A DNA stretch of 64,000 nt from Bacteroidia bacterium (lineage in GTDB: Bacteria > Bacteroidota > Bacteroidia > Chitinophagales > Chitinophagaceae). The notes under the pieces are model-generated. The model made no database searches, was not told the DNA's origin, and was given only the letters and a program-made list of their open reading frames with translations. Shown here one piece after another: positions 26,306 to 34,937 of this stretch (positions are counted from its first letter, which is position 1; every line of letters starts with the position of its first letter). A program made the translations under genes and the position numbers. The stretch covers positions 124,001 through 188,000 of the forward strand of contig JAUICZ010000003.1 in assembly GCA_030429205.1 (NCBI GenBank), in the 5' to 3' direction.

Positions 26306-26764
26306 CTAAGGAATGAGCCCTAACTCTTTGGCCCTTTGTACAGCTTGCGTACGACGCTTTACATCTAGCTTAATATACAAATTTGACGCATGTGTTTTTA
26401 CAGTATTTAGGGATACATACAATTTATCTGCTATTTCCTGGTTAGAAAGTCCCTGTGACATTTGTTCTAACACATCGTACTCTCGGTTACTAATACCCAA
26501 GCGCTGCAGCTCTTTTTCATTCAGTTCAAAATGAGATTGTTGCACCAATACAGGTACTTCTTTTATTACTGTTTCTGTTTTTCTTCTGATGATTTTAGTA
26601 GCTACCCAAATACCAACTATCGTAAACATGATGGCAATTAACCCCATGTATACTTCCATGCTCAGGTCGCGTATGAAAAACTTATACTCCAGCACATTTA
26701 GTAACAATGTGAGTACCGCTAGCGCCAGCCCGTATATGACAATGGTCTTTCTCATCTTCAGCAT
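26306..26764 (-). CDS. Membrane-anchored LuxR-type HTH regulator
   Basis: A 152-residue protein with two N-terminal membrane helices (about 8-23 and 40-58) and a short linker. A LuxR/GerE DNA-binding domain follows at ~90-152, with 'LGISNREYDVLEQMSQGLSNQEIADKLYVSLNTVKTHASNLYIKLDVKRRTQAV', a full-length domain with the recognition helix intact. There is no receiver domain or ligand-sensing domain, so the membrane part must be the input or anchor. Met1 or Met4 may be the start. It lies upstream of DUF4199 and VOC genes on the same strand and probably controls them. Confidence 0.9.
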   Translation of the reverse strand: MLKMRKTIVIYGLALAVLTLLLNVLEYKFFIRDLSMEVYMGLIAIMFTIVGIWVATKIIRRKTETVIKEVPVLVQQSHFELNEKELQRLGISNREYDVLEQMSQGLSNQEIADKLYVSLNTVKTHASNLYIKLDVKRRTQAVQRAKELGLIP

Positions 26765-26833
26765 AAAAATATAGAAAGATGAGTATTAGATATAATAAGA
26801 AGGAAGTATTAACCGGAAAAAATATGACCTGTA

Positions 26834-27253
26834 TTAATAGTATGATGCTACTTTTTCAATCTCCAGGTAGTTTTTCCTTCCTACCAGTAAATAAAAAGAG
26901 AGATATACCAGCGATAAGATTAATAATGAAAAGTATAACCCGGTATATGGTATTAATAAGAAAATAAGGATCGGGATAAGACTTGCTGTTGCTATATTAG
27001 TTGCTCTAACTCGTTTATTAGATTTCACCTTAAATGAAAAAGAAGCATACCCGTCCTCTTTTATTACGAATGTTTGCTTTTTGCTACCCAACCACTTCAT
27101 TTTAGCTTCTATATCATGCTCGCCCGGTGGTAGATGCAACACTTTTGATTGTCCATTACTCAAGTTTGCAAAGTCAACACCATCAATAAGTATATTCACT
27201 TTCTTGTTGGGTATTATTTGCTCAAAAGACCTTCTGACTGTAAGTAATGACAT
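26834..27253 (-). CDS. Small membrane protein with PEGA-like domain
   Basis: A 139-residue protein. Residues ~15-75 form a short beta domain ('NKKVNILIDGVDFANLSNGQSKVLHLPPGEHDIEAKMKWLGSKKQTFVI') with the PEGA-like 'LPPGEHDIEAK' turn. Two hydrophobic helices follow at about 84-104 and 106-124, and a charged C-tail. The orientation suggests a cytoplasmic domain, but this is not certain. It is a hypothetical protein typical of Bacteroidota, divergent from the LytS-type kinase. Confidence 0.65.
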   Translation of the reverse strand: MSLLTVRRSFEQIIPNKKVNILIDGVDFANLSNGQSKVLHLPPGEHDIEAKMKWLGSKKQTFVIKEDGYASFSFKVKSNKRVRATNIATASLIPILIFLLIPYTGLYFSLLILSLVYLSFYLLVGRKNYLEIEKVASYY

Positions 27254-27419
27254 AACAATGTTTTAGTGTGTGTATATATTGTATAACATCGCTAAGCCAA
27301 AAAGGTTCGGTAGTTAAACAACAAAGAGGCTATTAATTGTAAATTAAAGAGTAAACTTCCGGTATATAGAAGGCTGTGACTCTTACATATTTATTCTACA
27401 AAAATGATACATTTACCAT

Positions 27420-28895
27420 ATGTTCAGGCAATACCGGCTCATTGCATATATATTTTTAACGCTACTTAGTACTGTTGCCAGGGCAACGCCCGATCAAGGT
27501 GTTATACCAGACACACTTGTTCTGAACCAACGATGGAACTACAATAATTACACTCATCTGGTTGTACCAACTATTAACTGGTTGCAAGATCACCCTATTG
27601 ATACTAACAGTAGCCTACGTACCAGACACAACAATTTCATGATGTACTGGCTGCAAAAAAATGAAGATGTAGTAGTACAAATGCCTGAATACTTGCTCAA
27701 GTTTCAAAATGCGAGTCGAGAACTTTACTTTATATACACTGGTGGCTGGATAAAATATGTGTTTAAAACAAAAGACACCAGCAAAAGAAATTGCAGCATA
27801 GCAGCTGTAAAATCTGTATTGAACTACTACGAGGGAAATAATGGCATTCCGCAGAACGACTATATGGATCACTTACTCACCATTAGAAATATGGGTGAGC
27901 TAGAGAACCTCTACGATTCGTCTGATAATGCCAGAAACACTTATATTTTTTTAAAGCCCCCTGCAAACAGACATGAATTTGAGCCTAACGAAAACTACTT
28001 TAACTTTCAATACACAGGCATCAACTTCACCAATACACGAGCGCTGCATTACCGTTATAAGCTTGAGGGGTTTTACGACAAGTGGATCAATACAAATGAA
28101 GAAACAATTACGTTCCCTAACCTACCATATGGTACATATACATTTAGGGTACAGGCATCTATTTACCCTGATTTTACCCATGCGGTAGAAGACAGCTATA
28201 ACTTTACTATAGCCACGCCCTTCTATGTGCAAAGCTGGTTTATAATACTGTTTACATTATCCATTATAGCGATACTGATTGGGTATACCCGTTGGAGAGA
28301 GCAACAACTAAAGAAAATTGCCAGCTTACAACATGAAAAAGTGTTATTTGAATATGAGTATTTAAAAAGTCAGGTTAACCCACATTTTTTATTCAATAGC
28401 TTAAACACGCTAACCAGTTTAATTGATAGCAAACCAAAAGCTGCAATTGACTATACGGATCATTTATCAGATCTGTACCGAAATATGCTGGCGCACCCGG
28501 ATAAAAATCTGGTGACGCTTCAAGAAGAGTTAAACATTCTTAAGAACTACATCTACATACAGAAAACCCGATTTGGAGACGCCTTGATCATCGACGATAA
28601 AATAACTGACCAGATCAAACAAGAGAAAAAGGTACTGTACCTGGCAGTACAACTCTTGGTAGAAAATGCCATTAAACACAATGTAGTATCTCAAAGCCAA
28701 CCATTAACTATAAAATTAGAAGCAGATAATAATCAACTGGTGGTAACCAACCCGATGCAAAACAAAATGAGCAAAGATTCAGGCAATGGGATGGGACTGG
28801 AGAATATTGCAAAACGATACGCCCTGTTCACAAAAAGGCCAGTTATATTTGGTGAAGAACAAGGAAATTTCGTAGTGAAGTTACCTTTACTCTAA
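27420..28895 (+). CDS. LytS/YehU-type sensor histidine kinase with triple-Tyr (Y_Y_Y) domain
   Basis: A 491-residue protein: a signal/first TM at 5-22, a ~160-residue periplasmic region, a Y_Y_Y beta domain at ~195-262 ('INFTNTRALHYRYKLEGFYDKWINTNEETITFPNLPYGTYTFRVQ'), one TM at ~275-293, a coiled segment, and a His_kinase domain with the phosphoacceptor in 'LKSQVNPHFLFNSLNTL' (~320-337). A GHKL ATPase domain follows with the N box 'LVENAIKHN' and G box 'NGMGLENIAKR'. Such kinases normally work with a LytTR response regulator, but none is adjacent. Confidence 0.93.
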   Translation: MFRQYRLIAYIFLTLLSTVARATPDQGVIPDTLVLNQRWNYNNYTHLVVPTINWLQDHPIDTNSSLRTRHNNFMMYWLQKNEDVVVQMPEYLLKFQNASRELYFIYTGGWIKYVFKTKDTSKRNCSIAAVKSVLNYYEGNNGIPQNDYMDHLLTIRNMGELENLYDSSDNARNTYIFLKPPANRHEFEPNENYFNFQYTGINFTNTRALHYRYKLEGFYDKWINTNEETITFPNLPYGTYTFRVQASIYPDFTHAVEDSYNFTIATPFYVQSWFIILFTLSIIAILIGYTRWREQQLKKIASLQHEKVLFEYEYLKSQVNPHFLFNSLNTLTSLIDSKPKAAIDYTDHLSDLYRNMLAHPDKNLVTLQEELNILKNYIYIQKTRFGDALIIDDKITDQIKQEKKVLYLAVQLLVENAIKHNVVSQSQPLTIKLEADNNQLVVTNPMQNKMSKDSGNGMGLENIAKRYALFTKRPVIFGEEQGNFVVKLPLL

Positions 28896-28915
28896 CCCTA
28901 AAAGCCCTAACACAA

Positions 28916-29542
28916 ATGTTCCTTTTTTACGGTAAGCGTAACGCCAGAATTAAACAATACAAAACAGAAGAACAAAGCTGTAAGCACTGCGGTCATTTTA
29001 ACATCACAGTAAAAGTATATCAGGAGTACTTTCATCTTTTTTACCTGCCTATTGCTCCTGTCGGGACAAAAGAGGCAGTAATGACATGTAACAATTGCGG
29101 TCAACCTGTAAGGCTCAACCGATTGAGTAACAAGTACGAAGAGAAGACCCGCAGTCCGTTTTATTACTATACTATCCCGTTGCTAATTGCCGCACTTATC
29201 ATAACACTTATTACAAGTGCATACATCAGCAACAGCAATCAAACTAAATACATCAATGCACCTCAAACAAACGATGTGTATGTAATGTACCAACAGGAAG
29301 ACAGTATGGACATGTACTATTTTGTACGTATTGTAAAGATCAATGAAGACACCTTATTTGCTTTGAACAATCAGTTATTCTACTCTAGATATGTGTACAA
29401 GATGGATCCTGTAGACTACTTTACTGAAAATGATACTACCCTACTATTCAAGCATGAGTTACCGCAGATGTACGAGGACAAAACGATACAACGTGTATTT
29501 AGAAACTACGACGATGAGGATGGGTTTACAAGGATAAACTAG
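28916..29542 (+). CDS. Zinc-ribbon membrane protein
   Basis: A 208-residue protein. An N-terminal zinc ribbon has C22-x2-C25 ('CKHC') and C58-x2-C61 ('CNNC'). A membrane helix spans ~82-104 and a C-terminal ~100-residue domain, probably outside the membrane, carries many acidic and Tyr residues. The arrangement (ribbon-TM-domain) matches a Bacteroidota 'zinc-ribbon domain-containing protein' class of unknown function. It starts 20 bp after the kinase stop, so the two may be co-transcribed. Confidence 0.7.
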   Translation: MFLFYGKRNARIKQYKTEEQSCKHCGHFNITVKVYQEYFHLFYLPIAPVGTKEAVMTCNNCGQPVRLNRLSNKYEEKTRSPFYYYTIPLLIAALIITLITSAYISNSNQTKYINAPQTNDVYVMYQQEDSMDMYYFVRIVKINEDTLFALNNQLFYSRYVYKMDPVDYFTENDTTLLFKHELPQMYEDKTIQRVFRNYDDEDGFTRIN

Positions 29543-29562
29543 ATATAGGCTTGAGAGTTTTA

Positions 29563-29878
29563 CTATAGGCCTAAGTAGGCATCAACCGAATCTCTTATCA
29601 TTTCAATTAGTTCCTCATCCATATTGATATTCATCAGGAATATCTAAAACAATCACCTCTGTATTAAGACTGTATTTATCTCTTAATCGCTGTTTGTGCT
29701 TTTGTTCCATTACAAATATAATATCTGCCCAATCTATCATTTTTTGAGATACATGTACTCTTGCACTTGGCTCTGTCCCCGCAGAACGGGCCTCAACACC
29801 AAAAACATTTTTATATATGTTCTCGGCCGTTGGACTTCTCCATTGATTACGACTACATATAAACAGTAAATTGGGCAT
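29563..29878 (-). pseudogene. Low-molecular-weight tyrosine phosphatase-like gene with a C-terminal frameshift
   Basis: The first frame (29615..29878) reads 'MPNLLFICSRNQWRSPTAE', which carries the phosphatase P-loop C-x5-R-S (C8 to R14), and continues to 'LDIPDEYQYG'. A TGA then follows. The next 19 residues of the family ('MDEELIEMIRDSV') appear in the next frame, starting at the ATG at 29622 and ending at TAG 29563. In the short LMW-PTP-like family the acidic loop runs 'DIPDDY..MDPELIELL', so the two pieces belong together. The pattern fits loss of an 'AT' pair from 'TATATG'. The catalytic residues are intact, so a slightly shortened active enzyme is possible. I prefer the second Met as start. 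Confidence 0.7.
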
Positions 29879-29951
29879 ATGGCACTTATGCAACTAATAT
29901 ACATCATAACAACTTAGCGCTTGTATTGAAACAATTGCGCCCCTAAAACGT

Positions 29952-29959
29952 TATTTTTG
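29952..29959 (+). promoter_or_regulatory. -7 promoter box of uvrA (first copy)
   Basis: TATTTTTG, an exact match to TAnnTTTG, 14 bp before the ATG at 29974, giving a very short leader. A -33 TTG is not clear at the ideal spacing. Confidence 0.4.
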
Positions 29960-29973
29960 TTCACCTCAATATT

Positions 29974-32781
29974 ATGGCTACAAAGAACGCAACGAAAAAG
30001 AGAACGGCTGCAAAGCAGGAGATGTCTGATGATGTGATCTTCATTAAAGGTGCACGTATGCACAACCTGAAAAATGTGGACGTAGCCATTCCACGCAATA
30101 AGCTGGTAGTGGTAACAGGGGTTTCGGGCTCGGGCAAAAGCAGTCTGACGATGGATACGCTTTTTGCCGAAGGCCAACGCCGATATGCAGAAAGCTTAAG
30201 TGCATATGCCCGCCAGTTTTTGATGCGTATGGACAAACCCGATGTAGATTTCATACATGGTATTTGCCCGGCCATTGCTATTGAACAAAAAGTAACAACA
30301 CGTACACCCAGAAGTACTGTGGGTAGCATGACAGAAATTTACGACTACCTGCGTTTACTATTTGCACGTATTGGTAAAACATACTCACCTGTAAGCGGCG
30401 ACGAAGTAAAGAAAGACAGCGTTACAGATGTGGTGAATTATTTAGAAGGACTTGAGCATGGTGTTAAGATACAGATCATTGTTCCTTTCGTTACGTATTA
30501 CCAACGCACACCAGAAGAAGAACTAAACATATTACTACAGAAAGGATTTACACGGGTTTACTCAAAAGAATTAGGCAAACCTTTAAGAATAGAGAGCCTA
30601 TTAGAGGGTGATGATCAATTACCCAAAAAAGGAAATTATTTACTCATTGACCGTATTCTAACCAAAGAGTTTGAAGAAGATGACCTGCACAGGCTGGCTG
30701 ATAGTATACAAACTGCTTTTTACGAAAGTGAAGGAGAATGCCACCTTGAACTGAATGGAGACAAGATAAAAGTATTCAACAACAGGTTTGAGGCAGATGG
30801 AATGACCTTTGAAGAACCTACGCCAAACTTATTTTCTTTTAATAACCCGTATGGGGCCTGCCCCGAATGTGAGGGCTTCGGCATGGTATTGGGTATTGAT
30901 GAAGACTTAGTAATACCCGATAAAAACCTAAGTGTGCACGAAGGTGCTGTAGCTTGCTGGCGTGGCGAGAAAATGAGTGAATGGCAAAATGCGTTTTCAA
31001 GAACAGCAGTACGCAAAGACTTTCCGATACATAAACCTATAGCAGAATTAACTAAAAAAGAGTTAGACCTACTTTGGAATGGCGACAACACAGTAAGTGG
31101 CATTAACGACTTCTTTAAAATGGTGGAGCAAAACTTGTATAAAGTTCAATACAGGGTAATGCAAGCCAGATACAGAGGACGCACTACCTGCCCTACTTGT
31201 AAGGGTAGTCGCTTAAGGAAAGATGCGCAGTATGTAAAAATCAATGGTACAACTATTGCCGACCTGATGTTTTTACCTACGTCCGACCTGCAACAGTGGT
31301 TTAAAGATTTAAAGATCAGCAAAAGCGATACGCAAGTAGCTAAAAGGATTCTTATAGAAATAAACCAAAGGTTAGAGACGCTGCTAAATGTCGGGCTTGG
31401 TTACCTTACAATTAACCGCTTGGCCAATACGCTTAGTGGCGGTGAAAGCCAACGCATACAACTGACAAAATTCTTAGGCAGCAATCTAACCGATTCGCTT
31501 TACATACTTGATGAGCCCAGCATTGGGTTACACTCCAGAGATACAGAACGACTGATAAAAGTTTTGAAAAACCTGCGCGACTTAGGCAACACCGTTGTTG
31601 TTGTAGAGCACGATGAGATGATGATGCGGGAGGCTGATTACATCATTGACATGGGACCACTTGCCAGCCACTTGGGCGGAGAAGTGGTAGCTGCAGGACA
31701 TTATAATGAGATTATTGAACATGAAAAAAGCTTAACAGGTCAATACCTTTCAGGCAAAATGAGTATTGAAGCACCGAGTATCAGGCGTAAGCCAAAAGGC
31801 TTCATCAGCTTAACCGGATGCCGGCAACATAACCTGAAAAATATTGATGTAGACTTCCCGCTAAATGTAATGTGCGTAGTAACCGGAGTAAGCGGTAGTG
31901 GTAAAACAACACTGGTAAAACAAACACTCTACCCTGCTCTACAAAAATACATGGGAGAAGGCACTGACCGTCCCGGACAACACAAATCTTTAGAAGGAGA
32001 CCTGGATAGTATTACCCAAGTAGAGATGGTAGATCAAAACCCTATTGGTAAATCATCGCGCAGCAACCCGGTAACATATATAAAAGCATGGGACGAGATA
32101 AGAAAGCTGTTTGCTAAACAACCGCTCTCTAAAATGCGAGGTTTTAAAGAGAAACACTATTCATTTAACATAGATGGCGGACGCTGCGATACCTGTAAAG
32201 GTGAAGGAGAAGTAGTTGTAGAAATGCAGTTTTTGGCAGATGTGCATTTATTATGCGAAAGCTGCAAGGGTAAACGTTTTAAAGATGAGGTTCTGGAAGT
32301 TACCTATCGGGAGAAGAGTGTGTATGATATATTGGAGATGAGTGTAGATGAAGCCCTGCTCTTTTTTGAAGATGAAAAAAAATTATCGAAAGCATTACAA
32401 CCGTTGAGCGATGTTGGCTTGGGTTATGTAAAACTTGGGCAAAGCAGTAATACCCTCAGTGGTGGTGAAGCGCAGCGTGTAAAACTTGCCTCATTTCTTG
32501 GAAAGGGAAATAGTAAAGATACCGTGTTATTCATTTTTGACGAACCTACAACAGGCTTACACTTCCACGATATAAAAAAGCTCTTAACGTCTTTTGACGC
32601 ACTAATAGAACAAGGGCATACGGTGTTGGTTATAGAACATAATACCGACGTTATTAAAAGCGCAGACCATATCATTGATATTGGACCAGAAGGTGGTGCA
32701 GGTGGTGGACAGCTTTTATATACCGGCTTGCCAGACGATTTGAAAAAAGTAAAACAGAGCTATACAGGAAAATACCTATAG
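29974..32781 (+). CDS. uvrA: Excinuclease ABC subunit A, Bacteroidota-type paralogue
   Basis: A 935-residue ABC-class DNA repair ATPase that loads UvrB on damaged DNA. The first Walker A is GVSGSGKS at 49-56, the second 'GVSGSGKTTL' at ~635. Signature motifs 'LSGGESQRIQL' and 'LSGGEAQRVKL' and the two Walker B segments ('YILDEPSIGLH', 'FIFDEPTTGLH') are present. Zinc modules: 'CPTCKGSRL' and 'CDTCKGEG...CESCKGKRF' are intact, but the first module keeps only one CxxC ('CPECEGFG') and its other half is lost. The UvrB-binding region lacks the canonical 'GRKGHY' stretch seen in the second copy at 43589. It overlaps the convergent exchanger gene by 6 bp. Confidence 0.94.
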   Translation: MATKNATKKRTAAKQEMSDDVIFIKGARMHNLKNVDVAIPRNKLVVVTGVSGSGKSSLTMDTLFAEGQRRYAESLSAYARQFLMRMDKPDVDFIHGICPAIAIEQKVTTRTPRSTVGSMTEIYDYLRLLFARIGKTYSPVSGDEVKKDSVTDVVNYLEGLEHGVKIQIIVPFVTYYQRTPEEELNILLQKGFTRVYSKELGKPLRIESLLEGDDQLPKKGNYLLIDRILTKEFEEDDLHRLADSIQTAFYESEGECHLELNGDKIKVFNNRFEADGMTFEEPTPNLFSFNNPYGACPECEGFGMVLGIDEDLVIPDKNLSVHEGAVACWRGEKMSEWQNAFSRTAVRKDFPIHKPIAELTKKELDLLWNGDNTVSGINDFFKMVEQNLYKVQYRVMQARYRGRTTCPTCKGSRLRKDAQYVKINGTTIADLMFLPTSDLQQWFKDLKISKSDTQVAKRILIEINQRLETLLNVGLGYLTINRLANTLSGGESQRIQLTKFLGSNLTDSLYILDEPSIGLHSRDTERLIKVLKNLRDLGNTVVVVEHDEMMMREADYIIDMGPLASHLGGEVVAAGHYNEIIEHEKSLTGQYLSGKMSIEAPSIRRKPKGFISLTGCRQHNLKNIDVDFPLNVMCVVTGVSGSGKTTLVKQTLYPALQKYMGEGTDRPGQHKSLEGDLDSITQVEMVDQNPIGKSSRSNPVTYIKAWDEIRKLFAKQPLSKMRGFKEKHYSFNIDGGRCDTCKGEGEVVVEMQFLADVHLLCESCKGKRFKDEVLEVTYREKSVYDILEMSVDEALLFFEDEKKLSKALQPLSDVGLGYVKLGQSSNTLSGGEAQRVKLASFLGKGNSKDTVLFIFDEPTTGLHFHDIKKLLTSFDALIEQGHTVLVIEHNTDVIKSADHIIDIGPEGGAGGGQLLYTGLPDDLKKVKQSYTGKYL

Positions 32782-33768
32782 CATAATACGCATCATAAGT
32801 ATATAGACCAGCAATATAACAAAGCTGTCTATAGCCATAACCAGTTTCCAACGGCTTTTATACATCAAGCCTATAATACCAACTGTTGTAATGAATATCG
32901 TTCCCAGTACTGGCACGATCATGTTGCTATCAATATGTGCCATAATAGGTCCGCTGGTATATACCATGTCGTTAATGGCCAATACAAAAATATTGAATAC
33001 GTTACTACCCAAAACATTACCTACCGCCATGTCAACAGATCCATGCCTGACAGACATGATGCTGACAACGATCTCCGGCAATGAAGTAGAGAAAGCAAGG
33101 AATATTGTACCGAATGCTCCTTCTTCTATCCCTGTTTCTGATGCTACCACTTCTCCATAATAAGGTAAAAACAAAGCAGCAACAATTACGATCAATGCAA
33201 AAAACAGGTACCTGCTAATGATGTGTGTTTTCGAATATTTTATATCCGCCTTCTCCTCTTCATGTAACTCTACTTTCTCCTTCTTTGGTCTTTTTTCATA
33301 GCTATACACAGCTCTTATCGCAAACAGGTATATAAACACAAACAAGATACTTTCTCCACCTATCCAGCCAACACTACCCATGATACCCGGTTGTAGTATT
33401 GCAAAACCTACAGCACACAATAACACAACACCAAACGCAGCAGCGATAATATGTCCGCTTTGCGCCTCATAGGTAACCGGCAATCGCTTGGGGAAGGCTA
33501 CATCTAATAGAGAGATGATAAGGATATTGAAAGCACAGCTACCGATTACATTACCCACAGCCATATCAGGAGAACCTACCAACTGTATAGAGCTAACACC
33601 GGTAACCAATTCGGGCAATGAAGTTACACCTGCCATTAATATCATTCCCATCCACATTTTACCCCAACCCATCACATCGGCCAACATATCGCCGTAATAC
33701 GAGAGTTTGCTACCTGCATATAAAATAGCCAGAACGCAAACTGTAAAACCAAAAATACTTTCAATCAT
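32776..33768 (-). CDS. Calcium/sodium antiporter (CaCA family, YrbG type)
   Basis: A 330-residue membrane protein with about ten helices in two inverted halves. Each half has the alpha-repeat motif pair: 'GVTSLPELVTGVSS' with 'GNVIGSCAFNILI', and 'AFSTSLPEIVVSIMS' with 'GNVLGSNVFNIFVL'. The Glu in each 'S-L-P-E' segment coordinates cation. Between halves is a short charged cytoplasmic loop ('EKRPKKEKVELHEEEKADIKYS'). It exchanges Na+ for Ca2+ at the inner membrane. It stands alone, convergent with uvrA. Confidence 0.93.
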   Translation of the reverse strand: MIESIFGFTVCVLAILYAGSKLSYYGDMLADVMGWGKMWMGMILMAGVTSLPELVTGVSSIQLVGSPDMAVGNVIGSCAFNILIISLLDVAFPKRLPVTYEAQSGHIIAAAFGVVLLCAVGFAILQPGIMGSVGWIGGESILFVFIYLFAIRAVYSYEKRPKKEKVELHEEEKADIKYSKTHIISRYLFFALIVIVAALFLPYYGEVVASETGIEEGAFGTIFLAFSTSLPEIVVSIMSVRHGSVDMAVGNVLGSNVFNIFVLAINDMVYTSGPIMAHIDSNMIVPVLGTIFITTVGIIGLMYKSRWKLVMAIDSFVILLVYILMMRIML

Positions 33769-33878
33769 AAGACGTGAGCAAAGCTAACAATAGCTGAACA
33801 TAAATTTATCTGAATATTTATATGACATTGTTGCTTTTCTGTTATACTTTATACAATTTAGTTATACAAACTTCTATT

Positions 33879-34355
33879 ATGAAACATTACCTCCTTATAC
33901 TTTCCATATTGTTTGTTGCTGCCTGTAACAATCCAGAAAAAGAAAGCAACACGACAAATAAAAGCTCTGATATTGAAACACCTGCTAGCGCTCCCGATAC
34001 TTTCTGCTATTTATATACTGATGGTACTGAGCAACAGGACAGCTTTGCTGTTAAGCTGATTATAAATGGCAATAGTGTTTCTGGTGAGATGAAGTACCTG
34101 CCATGGCAAAAGGATGCCAGTACCGGCACATTGAAAGGGACTAAAAAAAACAATGTAGTCAAACTCATATGGACATACTGGCAAGAGGGCATGGAAACAG
34201 TTGAGAAAGTAGCCTTTAAGCTTAATGATGGTAAGGCATACCAACAAGTGCCTGCATTTAACGATCGGGGTGAAATGTACTTACCGGAGAACCCTGAATA
34301 TGGCGAAGTATACTCGCTGGTAGATTGCAGCGTTTTTCCAAAGCGGAACTATTAA
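33879..34355 (+). CDS. Lipoprotein, member 1 of a tandem pair
   Basis: I start at 33879 ('MKHYLLILSILFVAACNN'), where a proper lipoprotein signal begins, with lipid-modified Cys16. The mature ~140 residues are a small beta domain with 'CYLYTDGTEQQDSFAVKLIINGNSVSGEMKYL' followed by 'STGTLKGTKKNNVVKLIWTYWQEGME'. The next gene, at 34380, has the same pattern ('CYLRAEGKNNEDTSIVRIITKGDEVTGNYV' and 'TSGTLEGTKKGNIITANWNYVYGQ'), so the two are duplicated and diverged. Function unknown; probably inner- or outer-membrane anchored. Confidence 0.75.
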   Translation: MKHYLLILSILFVAACNNPEKESNTTNKSSDIETPASAPDTFCYLYTDGTEQQDSFAVKLIINGNSVSGEMKYLPWQKDASTGTLKGTKKNNVVKLIWTYWQEGMETVEKVAFKLNDGKAYQQVPAFNDRGEMYLPENPEYGEVYSLVDCSVFPKRNY

Positions 34356-34379
34356 TGCTACATTGCCTAAATTAGTGCT

Positions 34380-34937
34380 ATGAATAAACTACTCGCAGCA
34401 ACATTATTAATGTTTTCAATATCGTGTGGTGCTTCTGAAACTACAGAAAAACCTATGGAGCATAATGACAGCACAGAAACTGCTGCTGTTTCTAAATCTA
34501 TTGTTGCTGAGCAAACAGATACTCCGGACGCTAATAACAAAAAGCAAACAGAGGCAACTGAATTACCTCAAAAAAAGGAAGAAGTAAAAGAAATAACCCA
34601 TTGTTACCTTAGAGCAGAAGGAAAAAACAATGAAGACACCAGCATTGTCAGAATAATAACAAAAGGTGATGAAGTAACAGGCAACTACGTGGTAAGTTAC
34701 GAAGGTAGTGCCACATCCGGCACACTGGAAGGAACAAAGAAAGGTAACATCATTACCGCAAACTGGAACTACGTTTACGGACAAAACTTCTTCAGCATAC
34801 CGGTAGCCTTCAAAACAAAACGTAGAGCGTTATTTCAAAAACCAACTGCTGTTAAAGACGGGAAACCTTTTATTCCTGAAGAAGGAGATTATGACGTTGA
34901 GTATATAGAAGTAGACTGCAGCAAAGTAAAGTTCTAA
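34380..34937 (+). CDS. Lipoprotein, member 2 of a tandem pair
   Basis: A 185-residue protein with lipobox 'SISCG' (Cys14), a long polar Glu/Thr/Lys-rich linker (~residues 18-72) and a beta domain homologous to that of the preceding gene, from 'CYLRAEGKNNEDTSIVR' to the end. The long linker is the main difference and could let the domain reach away from the membrane. The gap of 24 bp suggests co-transcription with the first copy. It overlaps the convergent ABC ATPase gene by 4 bp. Confidence 0.75.
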   Translation: MNKLLAATLLMFSISCGASETTEKPMEHNDSTETAAVSKSIVAEQTDTPDANNKKQTEATELPQKKEEVKEITHCYLRAEGKNNEDTSIVRIITKGDEVTGNYVVSYEGSATSGTLEGTKKGNIITANWNYVYGQNFFSIPVAFKTKRRALFQKPTAVKDGKPFIPEEGDYDVEYIEVDCSKVKF

